This document shows positions 16,980-25,582 of a stretch of 64,000 nt of DNA, piece after piece. The translations under genes were made by a program, and so were the position numbers. Below the pieces are notes generated by a model that saw nothing but the letters and a program-made list of their open reading frames with translations, was not told where the DNA came from and did no database searches. Positions within the stretch are counted from its first letter, which is position 1. Every line of letters starts with the position of its first letter. The stretch is from Pseudoalteromonas fuliginea (GTDB taxonomy: Bacteria; Pseudomonadota; Gammaproteobacteria; Enterobacterales; Alteromonadaceae): the NCBI RefSeq assembly GCF_000690055.1, contig NZ_JJNZ01000002.1, positions 1-64,000 of the forward strand, given 5' to 3'.

Positions 16980-19667
16980 TTAAAGTTTAATATTAACACC
17001 AGCAAATAAACGGCGACCTAATACATCATATGTAAATGGGTCAGTGTTTGAGTCATTGTTACCTGAGTAATACGGTGGCTCTTTGTCAAACATGTTATTA
17101 ACACCAGCAGAAACGGTCAATACATCATTGATCATGTAAGATGCGCTAATGTCGTGGTATACAACTGATGGTGTAGTTGGTGCATAACAGCTATCATCGC
17201 TAACACATGCAAAGCTATCCATACCCGCTATGTAACGAGCTTCATAAGTAGCATCCCAGTTATCGCCTTTAACTTTTAAGCTAAAGTTTGACTTAATGTC
17301 TGCGTAACCACCTGAACCACTCGTAATTAATCCTGAATAATCTACGATAGCACCAGTATCAACAACATACTCATCTAAGTAAGTTGTATCTAGGCCTGCT
17401 TTCCACGCTAAACCTAACGCATCAAATGAGTAGTTAAGGTTTAAATCGATACCAGACGTTTTCTCTGAACCAATGTTACGTAGTTGGTTATTGAAAACAA
17501 TACGGCCATCAGCTTGGAATACGGCTGAAGTACTAGTACATACATCATTAGAGCTACTATTTGCATTACCAATACATTGGTCAACTACAAATTGGTTGTT
17601 GTAAGTAGAAATAGCATTTTCGATTTCAATGTCGTAGTAATCTACTGTCATTGAAAAACCTTCAAACCATTCTGGCTCATATACAACACCAAATGTAAGT
17701 GTATCAGCTTCTTCAGGTGTTAGGTTTTGGTTACCACCAACAGTTACTTCTGCTTGGCTATCAGCACCAGGGTAGCTTACTTGTTCATAAGATGGCTCTT
17801 TACCTGAATAAAGCTCATCTACAGTTGGTGCACGGAATGCTGTGGAACGAACACCACGTAGCATTAGTTCATCATTTACACGCCAAGTTAAGCCTAGTTT
17901 CCAAGTTTCATCTGAACCGAATGTGCTGTAATCAAACGCACGAATCGCTGCACTTAGTTCGATAGAATCAGCAAAAGATGCATCAGCTAATAAAGGAATT
18001 GCAAATTCAACAAACGCTTCATTTACATCAAAGCCACCGCTTGTTGGATCTACACGAGGGTCATTACCTAAACCTTGTGCTGCAATTGAATCAGGTGTGT
18101 ACCAAGCTTTTTCTTGACGGTGTTCAACACCGGCTGCGAATGCTGCATAGCCAGCAGGCATTTCAAATAGTTCACCTGAAAGCGATGCCGCTAGAATAAA
18201 TAACTGGCTGCCACCTGAGTTTTGTTCTGTGTAAATATACTCTTGTACATTTGACTGAGCCCAAGCTGCTTCATCTAACGGATTAAATGTACCGGCTACA
18301 ATTGCAGAATTAATTGCAGAAACATTGTGTAAGTTACTCATTTTATCTACAGAGTCGTTACGACCAAAGTTTGCAGAAAAATCCCAAGAGTAATCGCTAA
18401 TTTCACCTTCAGCGCCTAGCACGATACGAACGGTATCAACCGTTTGAGATAAATCACGCGTACCACTTTCAGCCATACGACGACGGTAGCTAATCTTGTC
18501 ATTGTAAGCGTAGTTAGTTGCTGTAGTTACGTAATTATCATCTGCATCTTTTACAAATGCATTATTAGCAACTTGACGTTTATCATAAGTTTGGCTTAAT
18601 AAACTATCACCCATGCTATCAGCATAAGTAAAACCAAAATTAATAGGTTGCGGTGCTAATTGTTGCTCAGACCAACGCTTGGTATAAGTAAATTCACTGA
18701 AAAGCCTAGTATCATCACTTATTTCATATTTACCAACACCTGTAATGTTTAAACGTTCCATAGGTGTGTATAAGTAGCTCTTTGCTGCATAGTTATATGC
18801 ATCAGCTGCATCGGTAAAGCGATGTAAGCTACCACCAAGTCCGCTTAAGCCGCTATCATTTGCAACGCCTTGTTGTTCTATTTCGCCATCACTGTTTACT
18901 ATGCCAGCAGTGTTTACGTTGTAAATGTGTCCGCCTTCGCTGAACGAAGAACCACCACAGTAAAGACCGTTGTCGCCTTCAAATAATGGGCAATTTGAAA
19001 AACCACGATCAGCTTGGCTTGCTTCTCCACGATTAGTGTACTGCGCACCAAAAACGATATTACCTTTATCGAATGAAGTACCTACAGTAAAGTCAATCGA
19101 CGTTTCAGATGCATCATGTTTAGATGTCATTGCTGAATTAACGTTTAAATCTAACCCTTCAAAATCATTTTTAAGAATGATATTTACTACACCTGCAACC
19201 GCATCTGTGCCGTATACAGCTGAAGCACCGTCTTTAAGCACTTCAATTTGTTTGATCATTGATACCGGAATAGTGTTCAAATCAACAGTTGATGAAGCGC
19301 CAGTACCTGAGTTGATCATACGACGACCATTTACAAGCACTAAAGTACGCTGTGAACCTAAGCCACGAAGATCAATAGATGCATTACCGCTTGAACCATT
19401 GTTCACGCCAGGATTAGTCATTGCACCGCCAGTGGCTGTCATTTGTTGAAGCACACTGTCTACAGATGTTGCGCCAGAAGCTCTGATTTCATCTGCGCCA
19501 ATTAGCGTTACTGGGCTAGCGGTTTCCATGTCAGAACGCTTAATGCGAGAACCCGTAATTTGAATCTTTTCGATTGATTTTGCTGCTTCGTCAGCCGCTA
19601 AAACTTGCACACTTGAGAACATCGGGATTGCTGCGATTACAGCTAAACCAAGAGTTGATTTTTTCAT
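16980..19667 (-). CDS. TonB-dependent receptor
   Basis: Outer-membrane importer of 895 residues. Signal peptide 1-24 (VQVLA before ADEA), TonB-box-like IEKIQITGSRIKR (about 32-44), plug domain to about 170 (IDLRGLGSQRTLVLVNGRR; VLKDGASAVYGTDAVAGVVNII), then a barrel ending in VLGRRLFAGVNIKL. No STN domain, so it is not of the signalling type. It is similar in style to the large Alteromonadales receptors for peptides or oligosaccharides, but the neighbours give no hint of the ligand. The extracellular loops contain two Cys pairs (FSNCPLFEGDNGLYCGG; QCIGNANSSSNDVC). It is transcribed alone, with a 17-bp palindrome upstream. Confidence 0.93.
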   Translation of the reverse strand: MKKSTLGLAVIAAIPMFSSVQVLAADEAAKSIEKIQITGSRIKRSDMETASPVTLIGADEIRASGATSVDSVLQQMTATGGAMTNPGVNNGSSGNASIDLRGLGSQRTLVLVNGRRMINSGTGASSTVDLNTIPVSMIKQIEVLKDGASAVYGTDAVAGVVNIILKNDFEGLDLNVNSAMTSKHDASETSIDFTVGTSFDKGNIVFGAQYTNRGEASQADRGFSNCPLFEGDNGLYCGGSSFSEGGHIYNVNTAGIVNSDGEIEQQGVANDSGLSGLGGSLHRFTDAADAYNYAAKSYLYTPMERLNITGVGKYEISDDTRLFSEFTYTKRWSEQQLAPQPINFGFTYADSMGDSLLSQTYDKRQVANNAFVKDADDNYVTTATNYAYNDKISYRRRMAESGTRDLSQTVDTVRIVLGAEGEISDYSWDFSANFGRNDSVDKMSNLHNVSAINSAIVAGTFNPLDEAAWAQSNVQEYIYTEQNSGGSQLFILAASLSGELFEMPAGYAAFAAGVEHRQEKAWYTPDSIAAQGLGNDPRVDPTSGGFDVNEAFVEFAIPLLADASFADSIELSAAIRAFDYSTFGSDETWKLGLTWRVNDELMLRGVRSTAFRAPTVDELYSGKEPSYEQVSYPGADSQAEVTVGGNQNLTPEEADTLTFGVVYEPEWFEGFSMTVDYYDIEIENAISTYNNQFVVDQCIGNANSSSNDVCTSTSAVFQADGRIVFNNQLRNIGSEKTSGIDLNLNYSFDALGLAWKAGLDTTYLDEYVVDTGAIVDYSGLITSGSGGYADIKSNFSLKVKGDNWDATYEARYIAGMDSFACVSDDSCYAPTTPSVVYHDISASYMINDVLTVSAGVNNMFDKEPPYYSGNNDSNTDPFTYDVLGRRLFAGVNIKL

Positions 19668-20821
19668 GAAAGAACCCTACTTGTTGGAAATTTACCGTGA
19701 TTGGTAATGCTCACTTGTTATAAGAATAGTGAGTCAGGTCGGCAACTTAGGCGCTTTTAACTGAACGAAAACTTAACGAGCGGTCAGATTTTAATTTCCG
19801 TAAAAATAGAATAACCAGTAAAGGTACACACGTTACAGATTGTTTCATTGTTAATTAATAAATACACATAAAAATCAGTTGTTTATATGATCTATGATAC
19901 ATTCAAAAAACACCTGAAATCAAAGTGATTCACTTTGTAATCAAATGTAATTAGTAGAAAAATATCCCGATATTTGATTAATTAACAAGTTAATCACAGC
20001 GCATTATTAAAACCGCAAAACTAAATGTTAATTACTAACCATATTTATGCAGAATGAGCGATTAATTAGTCTTATTTAGCTGCTTAGGAGGCGTTTAAGG
20101 AGAAATTTTTTATTCAGGAAACATTAAAAATTGAACTTTTTAAAATCACATCAAAAGTAAATATAATTTTAGCCATGGCTTACTTTTAGATATTTATTTT
20201 AAAAAGCATACATTTACTTTTTAGCTTAAGTAAAAGCCTGTTTCGTACCGTTACTTTATAGATAGCTGACAATAATTATTAAACACTAAATACTCGCTGT
20301 TCAAAATATCTCTTTAAAATGTTTTTTGCTGGCCTAGTAGTTACAAGTGATCAGAACTGGGCTTTGCTTAACCTGAAATCGGATTACTTATTCTTTAGTG
20401 TAGGACTGTGGATATAAACTAGGAATGGCTATCAACGAGGTTAGGTCATAAATTGCGTCATCACTTTAATAAGTTCCTACCCAATCAATAAAAACTTAAT
20501 ACGTGCTAATTTATGTAAAAGCTTTAAGGACTGTTGACCTTGCAGAATTAAGTTTGTTCTACGTAATGGAATTTGATCACGGCGCGAGATTTGTAACCAT
20601 GCAGGCTAAAAAAGCGAGCTACAAAGGGAAATCGCCCCAAGGTCTAATTCATAGGGCGGCACATGTTTGGCATTTATACTGCGTTATCACCGCTTGGTTG
20701 AAATTAAAATACTGCACAGGCGTACGCTGCCTAAAAACGGTGCATTCTGCTGAAAATTCAATCTCGAAAGATAAACCGCTTCTGGGTGATCTAATTAATT
20801 TAAATATCGTAACTTTATATG
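19668..20821. other. Gene-poor region upstream of the receptor
   Basis: About 1.15 kb without a convincing gene. Near the receptor, 19921-19937 is a perfect palindrome (CAAAGTGA T TCACTTTG) about 255 bases before its ATG, a possible operator. An open frame at 20503-20850 on the plus strand (115 codons) has no ribosome site, no family I recognise, and overlaps the end of the opposite lipoprotein gene. I do not call it a gene. The stretch 20560-20790 is less AT-rich than its surroundings and could be a decayed gene or an intergenic repeat. Confidence 0.5.
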
Positions 20822-21247
20822 TTAGTACGTTACATAAAAATTATAGTTAATTACTTGTTCTACCGAAGATGTTTGATTAAGTATTGTGAGCTCCAAGCGC
20901 CAAAGCATATTCTTTTCAGAGCAAATACCGACCATAGTGTTGCTTTGCCAAAGTTCACCCTTTTTTATGAACTGTTGAGGTATGTACCCCATATACATAG
21001 TAACGCCTTTTAATTTTGCGTCTGTAATGTGCAATCCGTTTGGTAGCTCACTAAAAATTGTAAATGGAGTTTCGGGGGAAAGTGTAGAATTACTTAACCA
21101 TACTTTAACACCACTTGGGAAAGTACATGGTAAATTGGCATCACATTGCGTTGTTTTTAGAAGCTGGGCTTCATTTTTTTCAGAAAAATCACATGCTATT
21201 AATAAAAAAAACGCTACAAAAAATATGGGTAATCTATATATAAGCAT
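20822..21247 (-). CDS. Small putative lipoprotein next to the cbb3 operon
   Basis: 141 residues with a lipoprotein signal (FFLLIAC, Cys19). Asp follows at +2, which by the E. coli rule retains a lipoprotein in the inner membrane. The mature part is beta-rich with a Cys pair (TQCDANLPCTF) and a later single Cys (MVGICSE), and a MYMGYIP stretch. I do not recognise a family. It is divergent from ccoN, with about 340 bases between, and an accessory role for the oxidase is only a guess from position. Start choice: the ATG at 21247 gives the signal; a weak AGCGAGATTG precedes it. Confidence 0.65.
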   Translation of the reverse strand: MLIYRLPIFFVAFFLLIACDFSEKNEAQLLKTTQCDANLPCTFPSGVKVWLSNSTLSPETPFTIFSELPNGLHITDAKLKGVTMYMGYIPQQFIKKGELWQSNTMVGICSEKNMLWRLELTILNQTSSVEQVINYNFYVTY

Positions 21248-21372
21248 AACAATCTCGCTGTAAATAAAAGCGAATACTAATAATCGGGTCTATAAATAAC
21301 AAGTGGGAGTGTTACTATTAGTCGAAATATGGCACAAACTGTATCAAAAAATAAACAACAAGCTCACAAAGT

Positions 21373-21386
21373 TTGATTGATGTCAT
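21373..21386. promoter_or_regulatory. FNR-like site upstream of ccoN
   Basis: TTGAT-TGAT-GTCAT matches the FNR/ANR consensus TTGAT-N4-ATCAA at 8 of 10 positions. It lies about 205 bases before the ccoN ATG and about 125 bases before the opposite lipoprotein gene. The cbb3 operons of gammaproteobacteria are commonly FNR/ANR-controlled and fnr is encoded in this locus. The right half-site is imperfect. Confidence 0.5.
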
Positions 21387-21398
21387 AATATTACGTAA

Positions 21399-21421
21399 TT
21401 GACCTATCTTTTTTAGGTCAA
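21399..21421. promoter_or_regulatory. Perfect inverted repeat upstream of ccoN
   Basis: TTGACCTA and TAGGTCAA (21399-21406, 21414-21421) are separated by TCTTTTT. Just downstream of the FNR-like site. It could be an operator or a hairpin in the leader. Nothing else in the remaining 21248-21589 stretch could be assigned. Confidence 0.5.
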
Positions 21422-21589
21422 AAAATTTATCATTTCACCCGCAAAAATTAAGGGTTTCTCGAGTTTGTTTTCTGAAGCATTCATGCTTTGAACGTTTTAG
21501 GTAACATGCTTGTGAAGTAATAGTAGGCCCCACTTTTTAAAAGTGGGTAATTCATTTCTAAACGCATTTATTGCAGCGGAAGCCAGAAA

Positions 21590-23023
21590 ATGAGCCAAAC
21601 AGTAGCATCACAAACTGAGTATAACTATAAAGTTGTACGCCAATTCGCTATTATGACAGTGATTTGGGGCATCGTTGGCATGAGTATTGGGGTTCTGATT
21701 GCTGCCCAATTAGCTTGGCCAGCACTTAACTTTGATACACCATGGTTAACATACTCTCGACTACGTCCGTTACACACGAACGCAGTAATTTTCGCATTTG
21801 GTACTAGTGCACTTTTTGCGACGTCTTATTACGTCGTACAACGTACTTGTCAAACGCGTCTTTTCTCAGACAAACTCGCCGCCTTTTCATTTTGGGGCTG
21901 GCAGCTGGTTATAGTATTAGCAGTAATAACGCTTCCTTTAGGTATTACTAGCTCAAAAGAATATGCAGAACTTGAGTGGCCAATCGATATTTTAATCGCT
22001 GTGGTTTGGATTGTTTACGCCATTGTATTCTTTGGTACTTTAATCAAGCGTAAAGTGTCGCACATTTATGTTGCTAACTGGTTCTATGCTGGCTTTATAA
22101 TTACTGTTGCAGTGCTTCATATTGTAAACAGCATGGCTGTGCCTGTGTCGTTAACTAAATCATACTCAATCTATGCAGGTGCGGTAGATGCTATGGTTCA
22201 GTGGTGGTACGGTCATAACGCTGTAGGTTTCCTATTAACTGCTGGTTTCTTAGGTATGATGTATTACTTTGTACCAAAACAAGCAGGTCGCCCAGTTTAC
22301 TCATACCGTTTATCGGTAGTTCACTTTTGGGCACTAATTTCATTATATATCTGGGCTGGTCCTCACCACCTTCACTACACTGCGCTTCCTGATTGGACGC
22401 AAAGTTTAGGTATGGTTATGTCTATTATCCTATTCGTACCGTCTTGGGGTGGTATGATTAACGGTATTATGACACTGTCTGGCGCGTGGCATAAACTACG
22501 CACTGACCCAGTACTGCGTTTCTTAGTTGTTTCATTGTCTTTCTACGGTATGTCTACGTTTGAAGGTCCTATGATGGCAATTAAATCTGTAAATGCGTTA
22601 TCTCACTACACAGATTGGACAATCGGCCACGTACACTCAGGTGCGCTAGGTTGGGTTGCTATGATTTCAATTGGTGCTATTTACCACTTAATTCCTGCGT
22701 TATTTGCGCAAGGTCGTATGTATAGCGTTAAATTGGTTAATACCCACTTCTGGTTACACACTGTAGGTGTTGTTTTATACATTGTTGCAATGTGGATCTC
22801 TGGTGTAATGCAAGGTCTAATGTGGCGTGCAGTGAATGCTGACGGTACATTAATGTACAGCTTTGTGCAGTCTTTAGAAGCGTCGCATCCTTTCTACATC
22901 ATGCGTTTTGTAGGCGGTGTATTCATCGTAACAGGCATGTTAGTTATGGCTTATAACGTTTTCCGTACAATTTCAGCTGAGAAAGAATCTCTGAAGTTAG
23001 ACGCGCAAGCACAATTAGCATAA
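21590..23023 (+). CDS. ccoN: Cytochrome cbb3 oxidase subunit I
   Basis: Catalytic subunit of the high-affinity cbb3 terminal oxidase; reduces oxygen to water at the heme b3-CuB centre and pumps protons across the inner membrane. 477 residues, about 12 transmembrane helices. Ligand histidines are visible in [12 protein letters not shown] (low-spin heme), [12 protein letters not shown] (CuB and the cross-linked Tyr region), [11 protein letters not shown] (CuB His pair) and [14 protein letters not shown] (two heme ligands). First gene of ccoNOQP, with 9 bases to ccoO. Confidence 0.97.
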   Translation: MSQTVASQTEYNYKVVRQFAIMTVIWGIVGMSIGVLIAAQLAWPALNFDTPWLTYSRLRPLHTNAVIFAFGTSALFATSYYVVQRTCQTRLFSDKLAAFSFWGWQLVIVLAVITLPLGITSSKEYAELEWPIDILIAVVWIVYAIVFFGTLIKRKVSHIYVANWFYAGFIITVAVLHIVNSMAVPVSLTKSYSIYAGAVDAMVQWWYGHNAVGFLLTAGFLGMMYYFVPKQAGRPVYSYRLSVVHFWALISLYIWAGPHHLHYTALPDWTQSLGMVMSIILFVPSWGGMINGIMTLSGAWHKLRTDPVLRFLVVSLSFYGMSTFEGPMMAIKSVNALSHYTDWTIGHVHSGALGWVAMISIGAIYHLIPALFAQGRMYSVKLVNTHFWLHTVGVVLYIVAMWISGVMQGLMWRAVNADGTLMYSFVQSLEASHPFYIMRFVGGVFIVTGMLVMAYNVFRTISAEKESLKLDAQAQLA

Positions 23024-23032
23024 CGGAGTGAG

Positions 23033-23710
23033 ATGATGAGCAATAAAAATTCACAAAATAAACATGAGATAGTAGAAAAAAACGTTGGCCTTATGGCTAT
23101 TCTGACTGTTTTTGCTATCAGCTTTGGTGCATTAGTTGAAATTACTCCGCTAATGTTCCAAGACGACACAACTAAACCAGTAGAAGGCCTACGCCCTCTT
23201 AACGCTTTAGAAATGGAAGGCCGTGATATATATGTACGTGAAGGTTGTTATAACTGTCACTCACAAATGATCCGCCCTTTTCGTGATGAAGTTGAGCGTT
23301 ACGGTCACTACTCTGTAGCAGGCGAATCAGTATGGGATCACCCTTTTCAATGGGGTTCTAAACGTACTGGTCCTGACCTTGCTCGCGTTGGTAAACGTTA
23401 CTCGGACGATTGGCATTATGCTCACTTAGTTGACCCACGTGCCGTGGTTCCTGAGTCGAATATGCCAGGTTTTCCTTGGTTAGCAGAGGATAAGGTAGAT
23501 ACAAGCCTGACTCTGAAAAAACTACAAATTTTCCGTGATACTTTTGCTATTAACCCAGAAAACCCTAAACACCCGGGCCTAGGTTATGGCAGCGACGAAG
23601 AACTTAAAGCTGATGTTGAAAAAGTTAACGCTATGAATAACGGCGAAGGCGCAACGGAGATGCAAGCTCTAATCGCGTATTTACAGCAACTTGGTACCCA
23701 CTTGAAGTAA
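23033..23710 (+). CDS. ccoO: Cytochrome cbb3 oxidase subunit II (monoheme c)
   Basis: Membrane-anchored cytochrome c that passes electrons to CcoN. 225 residues: N-terminal transmembrane anchor (about 19-40), heme c site GCYNCHSQM (Cys72, Cys75, His76), and the axial Met probably in ESNMPGFPW. Two adjacent ATG codons begin the gene and the ribosome site GGAG lies just upstream. Tight spacing on both sides shows it is part of the ccoNOQP transcript. Confidence 0.97.
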   Translation: MMSNKNSQNKHEIVEKNVGLMAILTVFAISFGALVEITPLMFQDDTTKPVEGLRPLNALEMEGRDIYVREGCYNCHSQMIRPFRDEVERYGHYSVAGESVWDHPFQWGSKRTGPDLARVGKRYSDDWHYAHLVDPRAVVPESNMPGFPWLAEDKVDTSLTLKKLQIFRDTFAINPENPKHPGLGYGSDEELKADVEKVNAMNNGEGATEMQALIAYLQQLGTHLK

Positions 23711-23716
23711 ATTATT

Positions 23717-23902
23717 ATGGATTACGGAACATACAGAGGCATTTTGACTCTGGTAATTTTAGTATTGTTTATTGTGATTGTTGTATGGGCATACAGCAAG
23801 CGTAGCAAAAATCGTTTTGATAGCGCTGCTAATGCCATTTTCGAAGATGAAAAAAAACATAACAACACACTCTCTAACGAGGAAAAGGAGTCTGAAAAAT
23901 GA
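23717..23902 (+). CDS. ccoQ: Cytochrome cbb3 oxidase subunit CcoQ
   Basis: 61-residue small subunit with one transmembrane helix (about 9-27) and a charged cytoplasmic tail. The family stabilises the assembled cbb3 complex. Recognised from size, topology (YGTYRGILTLVILVLFIVIV) and its place between ccoO and ccoP. Overlaps ccoP by 4 bases (ATGA). Confidence 0.93.
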   Translation: MDYGTYRGILTLVILVLFIVIVVWAYSKRSKNRFDSAANAIFEDEKKHNNTLSNEEKESEK

Positions 23903-24933
23903 CTAGCTTTTGGAGTATTTGGGTTATTGTATTAACCCTTGCATGCTTATGCATCATCTTTGGCTTATTAGTTTGGAACTTAAAAAACTATGCTGGCGTA
24001 AAAGAAGGTGAAAGCTGTGGACATGAATTTGACGGCATTGAAGAGCTAAATAATCCACTACCAAAATGGTGGACTTACATGTTTTTCGCAACTTTTATTT
24101 GGTCAGTATATTACCTTGCAGCTTACCCAGGTTTAGGTAACTGGGAAGGTTTAGGTAAATGGACTAGTTCTAATCAAGGTATTACGTCTTTAGCTGAGTC
24201 TAAAAAAGCAGTTGCAGAGGCCAAAGCTGAAGGTCGTTTTGTTAAACTCGATAAAGAGTACGAAGCCGCAGAAGAACGCTTTGGTCCTATTTTTAACCGA
24301 CTTGCACAAGTGCCGGTTTTAGATTTAGTTAATTCTAAGTTTGAAGGTGACGCAGCGCAGCAAGTTGCTCTAAAAAATGGCGACAAACATGAGCAAACAG
24401 ATGGCCAATTAGCCATCGAAATTGGTCAGCGTTTATTCTCACAAAACTGTGCGCAATGTCACGGCTCTGATGCGCGTGGCGGAACTGGCTTCCCTAACCT
24501 AACTGATAAAGATTGGTTATATGGCGGTACACCAGACAAAATTAGAGAAACTCTGCTTAATGGTCGTATTGCAGCAATGCCAGCTTGGGGCCCAGCTCTT
24601 GGCGAGCAAGGCGTTAAAGAAATGACAGCACATGTGCTGAGCCTTTCTGGCCGTACTGTTAACCAAAAAGATGCAGCAGCAGGCGCCGCTAAGTTTGCAA
24701 TGTGCGCCGCATGTCACGGTGCTGATGGTAAAGGGTCGGTTGCACATAACCTACCATTTGGCGCGCCTAACCTGACTGATAACATTTGGTTATACGGTGG
24801 CTCTCAACGCGCTGTTGAAGAAACGCTTAACCACGGCCGTGCTGGTGTAATGCCTGCTTGGAAAGACATTTTAGGTGAAGATAAGATTCACTTATTAACA
24901 GCCTACGTTTACAGTTTATCGCAAGATAAATAA
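23899..24933 (+). CDS. ccoP: Cytochrome cbb3 oxidase subunit III (diheme c)
   Basis: Electron entry subunit of the oxidase. 344 residues with two N-terminal transmembrane helices (about 5-27 and 58-76) separated by the conserved HEFDGIEELNNPLPKWW (tail of the first loop). Two heme c sites follow: CAQCH (184-188) and CAACH (269-273), each with the NLTDxxWLYGG repeat and a candidate axial Met (AAMPAWG; GVMPAWK). Last structural gene; a strong terminator follows before fixH. Confidence 0.97.
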   Translation: MTSFWSIWVIVLTLACLCIIFGLLVWNLKNYAGVKEGESCGHEFDGIEELNNPLPKWWTYMFFATFIWSVYYLAAYPGLGNWEGLGKWTSSNQGITSLAESKKAVAEAKAEGRFVKLDKEYEAAEERFGPIFNRLAQVPVLDLVNSKFEGDAAQQVALKNGDKHEQTDGQLAIEIGQRLFSQNCAQCHGSDARGGTGFPNLTDKDWLYGGTPDKIRETLLNGRIAAMPAWGPALGEQGVKEMTAHVLSLSGRTVNQKDAAAGAAKFAMCAACHGADGKGSVAHNLPFGAPNLTDNIWLYGGSQRAVEETLNHGRAGVMPAWKDILGEDKIHLLTAYVYSLSQDK

Positions 24934-24994
24934 GCACGCGGTTAATAAAATGTTTATAAATTAATTTATTTAATTCAATAGATTAATCCAGATC

Positions 24995-25024
24995 AAAAAA
25001 GCCTCCACTGTGAGGCTTTTTTTT
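24995..25024 (+). terminator. Terminator after ccoNOQP
   Basis: AAAAGCCTC / GAGGCTTTT stem with 6-nt loop and a run of eight T. It separates structural genes from the assembly genes, which therefore probably have their own promoter near 25030-25075 or depend on readthrough. Confidence 0.9.
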
Positions 25025-25082
25025 AGTCTTTTACGTATAATTCCTATAAAATAACGCTTCCTAAACTAATTTTAGAGACACT

Positions 25083-25574
25083 ATGCAACCTACTCCGTGG
25101 TATAAAAATTTTTGGCCTTGGTTTTTAATCTTTTTTCCGTTAGTTGCCATTATTGGCTGTATTAGCTTGTTTATTACGGCGATAGGTAACGGCCCAGATA
25201 TGGTTGTTGACGACTACTACAAAAAAGGGAAAGCAATAAACTTAGAATTAACCAAGTTTGAAAAAGCAAAAGCACTTTATTTACACGGCGAATTAAATGT
25301 TACTAATGAACGTGTAAGCTTTAAATTTACAAAAGGCGATAGCAGCAACGTACATGTTTTAAAACTTTCGTTTTACCACCGTACTATTAAAGCGCATGAC
25401 TTTGAGGCAACACTTACGCCTAATGCCAATCAAGAGTTTACTGCATTACTTAATGAGTACACATCGGGTGCATATTCTGTATTTATTGAGCCAATTGATG
25501 GTAGTTGGAAACTAAAAGAGAACATTGTTCTACCGACGGCTGAAACCGTTTTAGTTAATCCTAACTATAAGTAG
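25083..25574 (+). CDS. fixH: FixH-family cbb3 assembly protein
   Basis: 163 residues: N-terminal transmembrane helix (about 14-36) within the family signature PWYKNFWPWFLIFFP, then MVVDDYYKKGKAIN, the most conserved stretch of FixH, and a periplasmic beta domain. FixH (CcoH) takes part in cbb3 assembly with CcoI. Only 8 bases separate it from ccoI. ccoG, which often stands before fixH, is absent here. Confidence 0.92.
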   Translation: MQPTPWYKNFWPWFLIFFPLVAIIGCISLFITAIGNGPDMVVDDYYKKGKAINLELTKFEKAKALYLHGELNVTNERVSFKFTKGDSSNVHVLKLSFYHRTIKAHDFEATLTPNANQEFTALLNEYTSGAYSVFIEPIDGSWKLKENIVLPTAETVLVNPNYK

Positions 25575-25582
25575 TCATTACT

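Noticed and set aside
20503-20850. 115-codon plus-strand frame
   Set aside because: No ribosome site, no recognisable family, and it overlaps the 3' end of a better-supported opposite gene.
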